Part shown: piece after piece, positions 7,726 through 16,040 of the stretch | How the letters are laid out: every line of letters starts with the position of its first letter | Numbering within the stretch: position 1 is the first letter of the stretch | Origin: Candidatus Atribacteria bacterium | Lineage (GTDB): Bacteria; Atribacterota; Phoenicimicrobiia; Phoenicimicrobiales; Stramentimicrobiaceae | Length of the DNA: 17,407 bases | Reading direction: 5' to 3' | Assembly: GCA_016934875.1 (NCBI GenBank) | Contig: JAFGSC010000263.1 | Span: 1 to 17,407 of the forward strand | Program-made: the position numbers and the translations under genes | Notes under the pieces: model-generated | Told to the model about the DNA's origin: nothing | The model's database searches: none | The model's input: the letters and a program-made list of their open reading frames with translations, nothing else

Positions 7726-8818
7726 AGTTACTCCTCTTGTCACAAATTGTGATAATTCTATCCTTTCATTGGGTGATTACTATGATTTGTTTTGTGGGTA
7801 TTATGATGTAAGTCCATTCTCTCATTGTTCAAAATTCTTATGTGTACATGGTCGCAATATTGATTGTGATGTTGTTGATATTCTTGTAATAAATATTGAA
7901 AAAAAGGAGTTTTTTGTAATTGATAGTACTTCTGCCTGGAATTATCAACAAGGAGCACGGTTAACCTGGTTTGCTGAAGATGAATTAATTTATAATCGAT
8001 ATTCAGAGGAATCAGACTCGTATGTGTCGATTATAAAAAATGTCAAAACTTTAGAGGAAAGGATCATTCCCTACCCTGTTCAGACTTTTTTTAAAGATCA
8101 ATTTATATTGTCTATCGATTATTGTCATTTAACTGATGTAGGTAGTGAATATGGATATAAATGCCAATATTTAAGTAATAGAAGGAAAGACTTAATATTT
8201 TACGATACCAACACAGGTGAAGCTGAAGTTTTATTTTCGATTGATGATTGTTTTCATCAATTAAAAAACGAATACCAGACTTCGCGGAGAGCACATATTA
8301 ATCACTTTTTGATTAATACTACAGGAGATTACTTTATTTTTTTATTTCGCTTTTATGAGGAAGGGCGAAGGATTGACAACCTTTTTGGATATTGTTTAAA
8401 AGAGAAAAGTATTGAGTTGTTGCTTGAAAATGAGGTAATTAGCCATTGTAGTTGGAGGGATGATGTTGAATTCGTTTTTTGGGGAATAGTTGATGATGTT
8501 GCAGGGTACTACATGTTTAGTATTATTGATAGGAAGCTTATTCTAAAAGTTAGCACTAACCAAGATGGACATCCAACGTTTCTTACTCATAATGTTATTC
8601 TTACTGATACGTACCCTAATAAGTTTTTGCAACAGGAACTATATACGCTAGATGTTGAAACAAAAAATAGAAAGTTAATTTGTACTAAAAGACATCCGGC
8701 CTTTTACTCAATAGATCGAAGATGTGATTTTCATCCGAGTGTATCTAAACAGATAGATAGGTTTCAAATTGATATTTTGGATAATGGAAGGAGGAAGGTA
8801 TGTATAGGCATGATTTAA
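7691..8818 (+). CDS. Unrecognised beta-propeller-like protein
   Basis: I do not recognise this gene with confidence. ATG 7691 gives 375 aa. An ATG at 7652 is possible but overlaps wzx by 74 bases instead of 35. Several strand-turn-strand units look like propeller blades: DLIFYDTNTGEAEVLF, LFGYCLKEKSIELLL, YYMFSIIDRKLILKV and ELYTLDVETKNRKLI. Conserved-looking patches are WNYQQG (83-88), AHINH (H202, H205), DGHPTF (H294) with LTDTYPN, and CDFHPSV (H348) ending in DNGRRKV. This spacing of histidines at blade ends recalls TolB/WD40-like propellers and, loosely, oligogalacturonate lyases of PL22. There is no clear signal peptide; residues 1-16 (MLKTILKLLLSKVTPL) are only weakly hydrophobic. Its slot between flippase and glycosyltransferase suggests a role in making or trimming the glycan, but that is inference. 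Confidence 0.6.
   Translation: MLKTILKLLLSKVTPLVTNCDNSILSLGDYYDLFCGYYDVSPFSHCSKFLCVHGRNIDCDVVDILVINIEKKEFFVIDSTSAWNYQQGARLTWFAEDELIYNRYSEESDSYVSIIKNVKTLEERIIPYPVQTFFKDQFILSIDYCHLTDVGSEYGYKCQYLSNRRKDLIFYDTNTGEAEVLFSIDDCFHQLKNEYQTSRRAHINHFLINTTGDYFIFLFRFYEEGRRIDNLFGYCLKEKSIELLLENEVISHCSWRDDVEFVFWGIVDDVAGYYMFSIIDRKLILKVSTNQDGHPTFLTHNVILTDTYPNKFLQQELYTLDVETKNRKLICTKRHPAFYSIDRRCDFHPSVSKQIDRFQIDILDNGRRKVCIGMI
8788..8794 (+). promoter_or_regulatory. Shine-Dalgarno-like site for the GT2 gene at 8800
   Basis: AAGGAGG lies five bases before the ATG at 8800 inside the end of the preceding gene. It fixes the start of the glycosyltransferase. It is notable because most other starts in this cluster have no such site and Bacteroidota seldom rely on them. 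Confidence 0.5.
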
Positions 8819-9816
8819 AACCAAAGATATCGGTTTTAATGTCGATTTATAATGAGCCAATTGAATGGGTTTCTGAAGCAATTGAGTCTATTTTATTTCA
8901 AACATTTAAAAATTATGAGTTTTTAATTATTAATGACAAGCCGGATAGGAAAGAAAATATAGTTCTTCTAGCAGAATATGCAAAGAAGGATAGGAGGATA
9001 AAAATAATAGAAAATGCTCATAATATTGGTCTCACTAAGAGCTTGAATAAAGGACTTGACTTGGCTCAAGGGCAGTATATTGCGCGCATGGATGCAGACG
9101 ATATTGCGCTACCAAATAGACTTACGGAGCAAGTTACTTATATGGATGCTCATAGTGATGTTGCAGCGTGTGGAAGTTATGTAAAGTTATTTGGTGATAA
9201 TGAAAAAGTAATAAACGAGTTTAGAACAAAATCTAACCAAACGGTGAATTATCTTTTGGTGGGTAGTCCAATCGTTCATCCTAGTGCTATTATGCGCAAA
9301 TCAATATTGGATAAGTTTAATATTCGATATAACGAAGATCTGAGATTTGCCCAAGATTACAACTTTTGGTTTATGTTGAGTACGGTTGCGAAAATTGCCA
9401 ACATACCAAAAGTACTATTAAAGTACCGCTCATCAGAGAAGCAAATTAGTAGGGGAAGGCAAGAGGAACAACTTGCGATTGCTGTTAGGGAAAGGAAGAA
9501 AATTATCACTTACTTAATTAAGTCTGATGAAATTAATGAAGTTGTTGAAGAATTCTGTAGTACACGAGTGTTTAATATTTCTAAATACAGGATGATTAGG
9601 AAGCAACTTCTTAAGAGTTCACCTGATAATAAGCAGCTACTTGAGCGCTTAAATTTACTGCAATATTCAATTCTTATTTCCAGGCCGTTAAACTTTCAAG
9701 GTAAATTAAAACTGCTTTTTCAACCTGAATTATGGATGGCAGGATTTAACCTTAAGTATAGGTTAAGAATTATTTATAATAATTTGGTTCGGAATAAATA
9801 CCCAAGTTTGCTTTAG
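8800..9816 (+). CDS. Glycosyltransferase family 2
   Basis: This 338-aa GT-A fold enzyme would transfer a sugar from a nucleotide donor to the lipid-linked oligosaccharide at the cytoplasmic membrane face. The start KPKISVLMSIYNEP (7-20) is the typical first strand. The nucleotide-binding aspartate region is altered to INDKPDRKEN. NIGLTKSLNKGL (75-86) and YIARMDADDI (93-102, DxD at 98-100) complete the catalytic domain. SPIVHPSAIMRKSIL and RFAQDYNFWFML form the acceptor-side half with a probable ED/QD base. ATG 8800 overlaps the propeller gene by 19 bases and the stop abuts the next ATG. It shares motif order with the GT2 at 12128. Donor and linkage cannot be told from sequence. Confidence 0.9.
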   Translation: MYRHDLKPKISVLMSIYNEPIEWVSEAIESILFQTFKNYEFLIINDKPDRKENIVLLAEYAKKDRRIKIIENAHNIGLTKSLNKGLDLAQGQYIARMDADDIALPNRLTEQVTYMDAHSDVAACGSYVKLFGDNEKVINEFRTKSNQTVNYLLVGSPIVHPSAIMRKSILDKFNIRYNEDLRFAQDYNFWFMLSTVAKIANIPKVLLKYRSSEKQISRGRQEEQLAIAVRERKKIITYLIKSDEINEVVEEFCSTRVFNISKYRMIRKQLLKSSPDNKQLLERLNLLQYSILISRPLNFQGKLKLLFQPELWMAGFNLKYRLRIIYNNLVRNKYPSLL

Positions 9817-11007
9817 ATGATTAGAAAACAAACTTTCTTAAATGACATAAGACACTTATGGTTTGAAATAGCGTTTATCGTCTGGGTAATTGCTGATGTT
9901 TCAGCATTTTTTATTTATGAATTGGAATTGGGTAATCACTTTGTTGTCTCTTTAGTTAAAGGAGTAATCGTTTTTTTGTTTGGACTATATGTTTTTAGTA
10001 GTGTTAGAAAAAGTAGAGTGTTAATTACATATAGCTTCTTAGTTATTTCTTGGTTCATTGGCAATATATATTCGTTTAGTATTATATCAGATTCTACCGT
10101 GGTTTTCAAAAACTTTATTTTTTTTGTAAAGTTTAACCTACTATTTGTAATTGTTTTTGCAGGGGTTAAATACTATTCTAAAAGATGTAGTATAGATAAG
10201 TTCTATAACCTAGTAGATTTTTTGTTTCTTTTGCATGCAATAATCGCAATTTTGGGCTTTGTTTTTCAAGTTGATTTTTTGAAATCCTACTCGGGTAATA
10301 GGTTTGGTTATACAAGTTTTGTTGTTTGGGCCAATGATGCAGCCAGTTTATTATTAATTGGTGTGCTTTATTTTTATGTGACTTGGTATAGGAATTCATC
10401 TCGTATTATAGCTATAAAGCTTTTTACTCTTCTCTTCGCTTTTGTGCTAATTGGGTCTAAATCTACGTTAATAGTTGGGAGTGTAATTAGCTTCTCGATT
10501 TTAAATAAACTTATTAAAGACCATAGAGTAGGAGTTAAAATAATGTTTTATGGAGGTATTCTATTATTGATTTTATCATTTCTTTATTTAGTTGATTATT
10601 TCTCTTTTTATGAACAAACCTATCAAGAATTAGGACTTCTTAATATGCTATCATCAATAAGGTATGAGAAATTGGTTGAAGTTAGTACATTCATATTGAG
10701 TGAATATAGTGTAGCTAGCTATCTCTTTGGTACGATTGATTTTTATAGGTATCATTGCGAGTCAGATGTTGTTGATGTATTTCTGCTTTTAGGGTTTGTG
10801 GGAGGTGCTATTTATATATATATTGGGTTTATGGGGATGAAACTGTTAAACAATAAAATGGCTGTATTTGTGTTGGGAAATATTTTATTGCTATCTACCT
10901 TTGCCGGTCATTTTCTTTATAATACAATAATACCCTTTTACTTTTGTGCCTTGTATCTGAGACTTACTGAAAATATTACATTTCATCTGGGTAAAGAAGC
11001 TGTATGA
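9817..11007 (+). CDS. Polytopic membrane protein, candidate O-antigen polymerase (Wzy)
   Basis: This 396-aa protein has about ten or more hydrophobic helices and would act in the inner membrane, joining repeat units on the periplasmic side. Features consistent with Wzy are the helix starting with LIGSKSTLIVGSVISF, a periplasmic loop near residues 265-310 (EQTYQELGLLNMLSSIRYEKL), and HCESDVVDVFLLLGFVGG, the acidic-then-glycine pattern seen in late helices of polymerases. Wzy proteins diverge widely, so only topology, loop pattern and locus support the call. ATG directly follows the GT2 stop and the end overlaps the next gene by four bases (ATGA). Another Wzy/ligase-like gene follows, so the division of labour is unclear. 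Confidence 0.65.
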   Translation: MIRKQTFLNDIRHLWFEIAFIVWVIADVSAFFIYELELGNHFVVSLVKGVIVFLFGLYVFSSVRKSRVLITYSFLVISWFIGNIYSFSIISDSTVVFKNFIFFVKFNLLFVIVFAGVKYYSKRCSIDKFYNLVDFLFLLHAIIAILGFVFQVDFLKSYSGNRFGYTSFVVWANDAASLLLIGVLYFYVTWYRNSSRIIAIKLFTLLFAFVLIGSKSTLIVGSVISFSILNKLIKDHRVGVKIMFYGGILLLILSFLYLVDYFSFYEQTYQELGLLNMLSSIRYEKLVEVSTFILSEYSVASYLFGTIDFYRYHCESDVVDVFLLLGFVGGAIYIYIGFMGMKLLNNKMAVFVLGNILLLSTFAGHFLYNTIIPFYFCALYLRLTENITFHLGKEAV

Positions 11008-12128
11008 ATAATTTAAATGCTAAGTATATCGGTTTTACTCTTATTGCGATGAGCAGTTTCTCAAATCATCGAGCACTACCTGTTTCACCGTCAGTGATAT
11101 TTTGGTTAATAGGTGTAATTGTTCTCTTTAAGAATCAAAATACAACTATTACCAAAAGATCAGTATTCTCCTTTACTTTATTATTGTTTTCTGTTTACTT
11201 AATATTGTCACAATCCATAATAGGAGCTCCAATTCCAAGAATTATTGGGACTATTATAAGTATCAGTTTTTATCCATTTGTCATCTTTTTTCTTGATAAA
11301 AGAGATAAGTCAGAAGCCGTTAAGTTCGGAAATTGGTTCATTAATGCCGCTATTATTATTCTAATCATTGAATGTCTGCAACGTGTTTTTTTTCCAATGA
11401 ATGTTGAGAAAGTGATGGGCTATGAACAATTTGGAGATTATCGTTGGATATATCGTTATAAAGAGGGTAGCTATATGTATTTTGATAGTAATGGTACAGC
11501 TATTCATTTGTTGATAGTGCTTTTTTTTACTTATTATCTTAATAAAGTAAAGCCTGTTAAATATTTTAATCTTAAGTTTTTAATTTTGACCGCACTTGTA
11601 GTATTAACATTTTCCAGAGCTGGTATACTTAGTATGATTGGGGGATTTGTTTATTTATTTTTATATCGAGGTAAGAGTTTTGTATATAAATTCATTATTA
11701 TAAGTATTTGCTCAATAGGACTTTTAATTAGCCTTTCAATATTAGTACCAATTTTCTTAAAAGATTTAAGTTTTCAAACTAAGATTCAAATAGTATTGAT
11801 TGCCTACGATTTTTTTAGCACTGCATCAATCGAGAAACTTTTATTTGGAATCGGGATAGCAAATTCAATTGAGGAATTCGGTATATACACACATAACATT
11901 ATATTGACTTATTTAATAGAAACTGGCTTTGTGGGAGCCATATTTCAATTTACCTTGTTCTATCTTCTGGTGAAAAAATATTCAGAGACTTGGATTGTGT
12001 TTGTGCCTTTTCTTATTGCAACAATTACATCTATGAATACTTATATTCCATATTTATATGTGCCCATGGCCTTGATTTATATACTTGAAAATAACAGGGG
12101 TGCACAAAAAGAAATTCAATCTGCTTAA
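11004..12128 (+). CDS. Wzy_C / O-antigen ligase-family membrane protein
   Basis: This 374-aa polytopic protein would polymerise or ligate glycan units in the inner membrane. It shows the signature pieces of the Wzy_C family better than its neighbour: a large loop with YRWIYRYKEGSYMYFDSNG, the helix LTFSRAGILSMIGGF, the FGIGIANSIEEFG loop, and THNIILTYLIETGFVGA near the end. Either Wzy or a WaaL-like ligase fits. ATG 11004 overlaps the previous stop (ATGA) and its own stop TAA shares a base with the next ATG at 12128, so translation is probably coupled. Two 8-T runs (11386-11393 and 11521-11528) lie within it. Confidence 0.72.
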   Translation: MNNLNAKYIGFTLIAMSSFSNHRALPVSPSVIFWLIGVIVLFKNQNTTITKRSVFSFTLLLFSVYLILSQSIIGAPIPRIIGTIISISFYPFVIFFLDKRDKSEAVKFGNWFINAAIIILIIECLQRVFFPMNVEKVMGYEQFGDYRWIYRYKEGSYMYFDSNGTAIHLLIVLFFTYYLNKVKPVKYFNLKFLILTALVVLTFSRAGILSMIGGFVYLFLYRGKSFVYKFIIISICSIGLLISLSILVPIFLKDLSFQTKIQIVLIAYDFFSTASIEKLLFGIGIANSIEEFGIYTHNIILTYLIETGFVGAIFQFTLFYLLVKKYSETWIVFVPFLIATITSMNTYIPYLYVPMALIYILENNRGAQKEIQSA

Positions 12129-13189
12129 TGGAAAAACTTGTATCGGTTATAATCCCTTGTTATAACGCGGAAGCATTCGTAGAATCCGCGATTAAATCTA
12201 TATGTAACCAGACATATACTAATCTAGAAATTATTTGTGTCGATGATAAATCAACAGATGGTACTTTGGATGTTCTTAAAAGTCTATCATCTAGAGATTC
12301 TCGAATTAAGGTTATTGAGAATGAAACAAATCTCAAGCTAATTAAAACTCTAAATAAAGCCATTGATTTAACATCGGGTGAGTATATTGCTAGGATGGAT
12401 GCTGACGATATATCTACATTTGACCGGATTGAAAAACAGATTAGAGCACTTGAGGAATCGGAAGCAGATTTTGTTAGTTCCTACTTCTCATTTATTACTC
12501 ATCAGGGGAAATTTCACAGTAAATCATTTCAATTATTGGCTTGTAAAACAGCTTATTCATGCAAGTTTATGGCAATGTTTTATCCTCCAGTTTTGCATGC
12601 GAATACAATTTTTAAAGCTTCTCTATTACGAGAGTATAAGTATCAGGAATCTGAATCTGCTGTACATATTGAAGATTTTAATCTGTTTTCTCGATTAATC
12701 ATTAATGGGTATAAGCCACTTGTTTTAACTGATTATTTGTACAAATATAGACGAAATCAGAAAAGTGTATCCTATTTATACGCAGATTTGCAGGATGAGA
12801 ATCATATAGTTCAATCAAAAATGAATATTCAGGAGGTCGTAGGAATAATTGTTGAAAATTCTGTTATCAAAACCTTGGTGTCAAGAAATCGACGAATTTC
12901 TATTGATGATTTCAAAAGTGCATTTGAGTCCCTTATGAGGATTAAGAATTTGTATATAAATAATTATCAATCATGTTGTGAGCAAGAAGTTAAGGAGGTT
13001 GAAGATTATTGTGGACAAAGAATGTTGGAAATTCTTTTGCAAGGTTTATTGACAAAATTTTCATTTTGGCCATTTTCTATCATGTTCCTTATTAGAAACT
13101 GGCCATTGTTGGTTCGTAGGAATAATATAAAGTATTTTTGGATGCGGTGTAAATGGGTTATAGGACAACTTAAAGAAAGAAGAGTATGA
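12128..13189 (+). CDS. Glycosyltransferase family 2
   Basis: This 353-aa GT2 has the full GT-A signature. VSVIIPCYNAEAFVESAI (5-22), CVDDKSTDGT (37-46) and YIARMDADDI (87-96, DxD at 91-93) are clear, and HIEDFNLFSRL supplies the probable ED base. It resembles the GT2 at 8800 in its N-terminal motifs, but has NLKLIKTLNKA in place of NIGLTKSLNKG. The C-terminal 100 residues are helical and basic, ending near the membrane-prone SFWPFSIMFLI. Start and stop overlap neighbours (TAATG and ATGA). Substrate is not predictable. Confidence 0.92.
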   Translation: MEKLVSVIIPCYNAEAFVESAIKSICNQTYTNLEIICVDDKSTDGTLDVLKSLSSRDSRIKVIENETNLKLIKTLNKAIDLTSGEYIARMDADDISTFDRIEKQIRALEESEADFVSSYFSFITHQGKFHSKSFQLLACKTAYSCKFMAMFYPPVLHANTIFKASLLREYKYQESESAVHIEDFNLFSRLIINGYKPLVLTDYLYKYRRNQKSVSYLYADLQDENHIVQSKMNIQEVVGIIVENSVIKTLVSRNRRISIDDFKSAFESLMRIKNLYINNYQSCCEQEVKEVEDYCGQRMLEILLQGLLTKFSFWPFSIMFLIRNWPLLVRRNNIKYFWMRCKWVIGQLKERRV

Positions 13190-14301
13190 GTAAAATTAAA
13201 CTTACATATATTGTTTCTTCATTGGCAAATGAAGGACCTGTTAATGTAATGTATAATATTATAAAGCATATTGATTACAATCAGTTTGATGTTGATATTA
13301 TAACCTTAGTACCTGAGAAGAAGCATTCCAGATTTAAAGAATTTGAAATGTTCAATATAAGCATACATCAATTGGCTAAGAGCTCTAGCTTGGGGGTTTT
13401 TGAAATGTTTCTGTCACTTAAACGTTTATTGAAACTATTAGAGCCGCAAATAATTCATTCGCATTGTCCTAGATCACTTTTTCTGGTTGGCATGTTATCC
13501 AAGAAGTATAAAAGATGTTATACTGCGCATATTTATCCAGGAATTCAACAGAAGGCTCTCTATGGAAATTTACTTGGATCTATTGTTGTTAAATTAGCTA
13601 ATTTAGTTATGAATTGGAGAATTGAATTGCCAATTGCTTGTTCCAAAAGTGTTGCTCAGCAATTTATGGACAATCAAGGGTGGGAAATTAAAGCGATTCA
13701 AAATGGTTCATCATATGAGGTATGTAATACGAGTGAATATGACAAAAAACAAATACGCAGAAAGCTAGGATTAAAAGAGGATTTTGAATATTTTATTTTT
13801 GTCGGTAGGTTGTCAGAAGAAAAGCAGCCAGAGCAAATTGTTAAAGCCTTCAAGAGTCTTAATGAAGTTAATATCGGATTGTTAATGCTAGGTGATGGAC
13901 CTCTAATGGAAAAATTATTAGCATATAAGGATGAACGAATAAGTATAGAAGGTTTCAAAACAAATGTTGGTGAATATCTAAAGGCTTCTGACTATTACAT
14001 TTCTGCTTCTGATACCGAGGGTTTAGCAAATACATTATTGGAATCCATGTCGAACGGGCTTCCTATGTTATTATCAAATATTCCTTCTCATCAGGAAGTT
14101 GTGAATGGATGCGTAGATGAAATCGGGATTTTATTTGATAATTCTGATTATAAATTGATCATAAGAGGGGTTGAGCAGATAAGAAAGTTTAATAAAGTAC
14201 AGGTGGGGTTTAATATTCGGAAATATTACATAAATAATTTTACTGCCAATATTATGTCAGAAGCTTATCAGGCAGAATATATTTCATTAATAAAAAAGTA
14301 A
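13186..14301 (+). CDS. Glycosyltransferase family 4 (GT-B)
   Basis: This 371-aa retaining glycosyltransferase would act on the cytoplasmic membrane face. The N-terminal domain starts with KLTYIVSSLANEGPVNVMYNII, an open glycine-containing acceptor loop. IIHSHCPRSLFLVG (89-102) is the usual middle strand and IACSKSVAQQF the domain hinge. The C-terminal donor domain begins near FIFVGRLSEEKQPEQIVKAF (203-222). It continues with LMLGDGPLME and ends with the EX7E motif, E278 and E286 in DTEGLANTLLE. Length is normal. ATG overlaps the preceding stop by four bases, and one base separates its stop from the next ATG. The donor sugar is unknown. Confidence 0.93.
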   Translation: MSKIKLTYIVSSLANEGPVNVMYNIIKHIDYNQFDVDIITLVPEKKHSRFKEFEMFNISIHQLAKSSSLGVFEMFLSLKRLLKLLEPQIIHSHCPRSLFLVGMLSKKYKRCYTAHIYPGIQQKALYGNLLGSIVVKLANLVMNWRIELPIACSKSVAQQFMDNQGWEIKAIQNGSSYEVCNTSEYDKKQIRRKLGLKEDFEYFIFVGRLSEEKQPEQIVKAFKSLNEVNIGLLMLGDGPLMEKLLAYKDERISIEGFKTNVGEYLKASDYYISASDTEGLANTLLESMSNGLPMLLSNIPSHQEVVNGCVDEIGILFDNSDYKLIIRGVEQIRKFNKVQVGFNIRKYYINNFTANIMSEAYQAEYISLIKK

Positions 14302-14302
14302 G

Positions 14303-15274
14303 ATGGACAGAATACTTGTAACAGGAGGCTCTGGTTTTATTGGAACTAATTTGATTGATTATTTTTTATCAGAGGGGAACCATTTAGTTCTAAATTTAGA
14401 TATTGAAGAGCCCAAACTAAAACAATATAAAAAATTCTGGAAAGAGGTAGATATTCGAGATGCTGAATTACTTCATAGAGTTATTATGGATTTTAATCCA
14501 TCAATTGTAATTCATCTGGCAGCAAGAACTGATTTAAATGGCAAAAGATTAGAAGATTATAATTCCAATACATTGGGAATTAAAAATTTATTAGAAGTAT
14601 TAGATTCATTACAAAGCCTCAAGCGAGTAATTTTTACTTCTTCGATGTATGTTTGTGCACCTGGTTACGAACCTCAATCAGAAGAGGATTATGCACCACA
14701 TACAATATATGGAGAGAGTAAGGTTCTATCAGAAAAAATAATTAAGAACTTCAATCCACAGAAGTATACTTGGTGTATAATAAGGCCAACTTCAATTTGG
14801 GGGCCTTGGTTTGGAGAACCTTACGCTAATTTTTTTAAAATCGTAATGGGGCGAAATTATTTTCATATGGGAAAGAAAGCCTGTAGTAAAACATATGGAT
14901 ATATAGGCAATACTCTATATCAACTAAAGAGATTGTTAGAAGTTCCTTCTGAGAGTATTGATAAGAAGTTATTTTATATTGGTGATTGGCCTGCGTATAA
15001 CATTTCAGAATGGGCGGATGAAATTGCCCAGAGCCTGGGTTTCCGGGTTAAAAAGATTCCTTTTTTTGTATTTAGAATAGCGGGTTTATTTGGTGATTTA
15101 TTAAAGGTTTTTGGGATCCAATTCCCAATGACATCCTTCAGATTAAGAAATATGACAACCAATAATGTTCATAATTTAGAAGCAATAAAGAAAATAGCTC
15201 CTGAAATTAAGTATTCCAGAATAGAAGGGATCGAGCTGACTGTAAAATGGATTTTAAGTCAAAAAAGCAAATGA
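14303..15274 (+). CDS. NAD-dependent epimerase/dehydratase (extended SDR)
   Basis: This 323-aa nucleotide-sugar enzyme has the Rossmann motif TGGSGFIG (7-14), an HLAARTD strand, FTSSMYV with serine at 113-114, and the YxxxK pair Y136/K140 in IYGESK. IIRPTSIWGPW is a normal post-catalytic strand. The C-terminal half (YNISEWADEIAQSLG, then a hydrophobic FRIAGLFGDLLKVFG) fits sugar-nucleotide epimerases or reductases but does not point to one product. It is not a recognisable GDP-fucose synthase, so I do not assign it to the step after Gmd, though acting on a Gmd product remains possible. It sits between two glycosyltransferases and overlaps the next start by ATGA. Confidence 0.82.
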   Translation: MDRILVTGGSGFIGTNLIDYFLSEGNHLVLNLDIEEPKLKQYKKFWKEVDIRDAELLHRVIMDFNPSIVIHLAARTDLNGKRLEDYNSNTLGIKNLLEVLDSLQSLKRVIFTSSMYVCAPGYEPQSEEDYAPHTIYGESKVLSEKIIKNFNPQKYTWCIIRPTSIWGPWFGEPYANFFKIVMGRNYFHMGKKACSKTYGYIGNTLYQLKRLLEVPSESIDKKLFYIGDWPAYNISEWADEIAQSLGFRVKKIPFFVFRIAGLFGDLLKVFGIQFPMTSFRLRNMTTNNVHNLEAIKKIAPEIKYSRIEGIELTVKWILSQKSK

Positions 15275-16032
15275 AGATTTCTATAATTACAATTGTTTAT
15301 AATAACAAAGACTATATTGGAGACTGTATTGAGTCGCTTTTATGTCAAAGTTACAAAAACATAGAGCATATCGTAATCGATGGAGGTTCCACTGACGGGA
15401 CACAAGCGGTTATAGAAAAATATAAAGATATGCTAGGTTATTATGTTTCAGAAAAAGACAGCGGTCTATATAATGCTTTAAATAAAGGAATAAAAACTGC
15501 AACAGGGGATATTATCGGAATACTTCATTCTGATGATTTATTTTTTTCCAAAGAATCTATCAGAGAAATTATTGAAGCTTTTCATTACTCCAAGGCTGAT
15601 GTTGTGTATTCCAATGGGGTTTTTGTCAGTAGAGAGAATTCCTCGAAGGTTAAGCGTATCTATCGAGCAAAACCATATAAAACATGGTATCTTAGTTGGG
15701 GATGGATCCCCTTGCACACTGGTATCTTTGTGAAAAAAAATATATTTGAAAGGATTGGCATGTATGATGAGAGCTACCGAATAGCCAGTGATTATGATTT
15801 CTCGCTTAGGCTATTTAAATGTGGCGCTAAATTTTACTTTTTAGATAGGTATGTAGTTAAAATGCGACTTGGAGGTAAAAGTACCACTGCAAGTTTGCAG
15901 AAGTTGAAATCTCAAGAAGATTTAGAAATCATAAGGAAGCATAATTTGATGGGATATTTTACCCTTTTGAGCAAAATAGGTCGTAAAGTGCCCCAATATA
16001 TTAAACCCATTTTTGTAGAATTGAAACAATAA
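15271..16032 (+). CDS. Glycosyltransferase family 2, WcaE/ExoU-like
   Basis: This is a compact 253-aa GT2. I chose ATG 15271 because it makes an ATGA overlap with the preceding stop and starts directly at the first beta strand (MKISIITIVYNN). ATG 15247 would add eight residues. Motifs are IDGGSTDGT (36-44), VSEKDSGLYNALNKGI, the DxD-like HSDD (86-89), WIPLHTGIFVKK and the late MRLGGKSTT. The DGGSTDGT plus SEKDSGLYNAMNKG pattern is that of the colanic-acid WcaE-like subgroup, often found near gmd. It lies eight bases before gmd, so use of a GDP-sugar made from the Gmd product is plausible but unproven. Confidence 0.92.
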   Translation: MKISIITIVYNNKDYIGDCIESLLCQSYKNIEHIVIDGGSTDGTQAVIEKYKDMLGYYVSEKDSGLYNALNKGIKTATGDIIGILHSDDLFFSKESIREIIEAFHYSKADVVYSNGVFVSRENSSKVKRIYRAKPYKTWYLSWGWIPLHTGIFVKKNIFERIGMYDESYRIASDYDFSLRLFKCGAKFYFLDRYVVKMRLGGKSTTASLQKLKSQEDLEIIRKHNLMGYFTLLSKIGRKVPQYIKPIFVELKQ

Positions 16033-16040
16033 ATATAGAT

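Noticed and set aside
12378..12698. A 106-codon plus-strand frame inside the GT2 at 12128
   Set aside because: It is an out-of-frame shadow of a gene with clear GT2 motifs.
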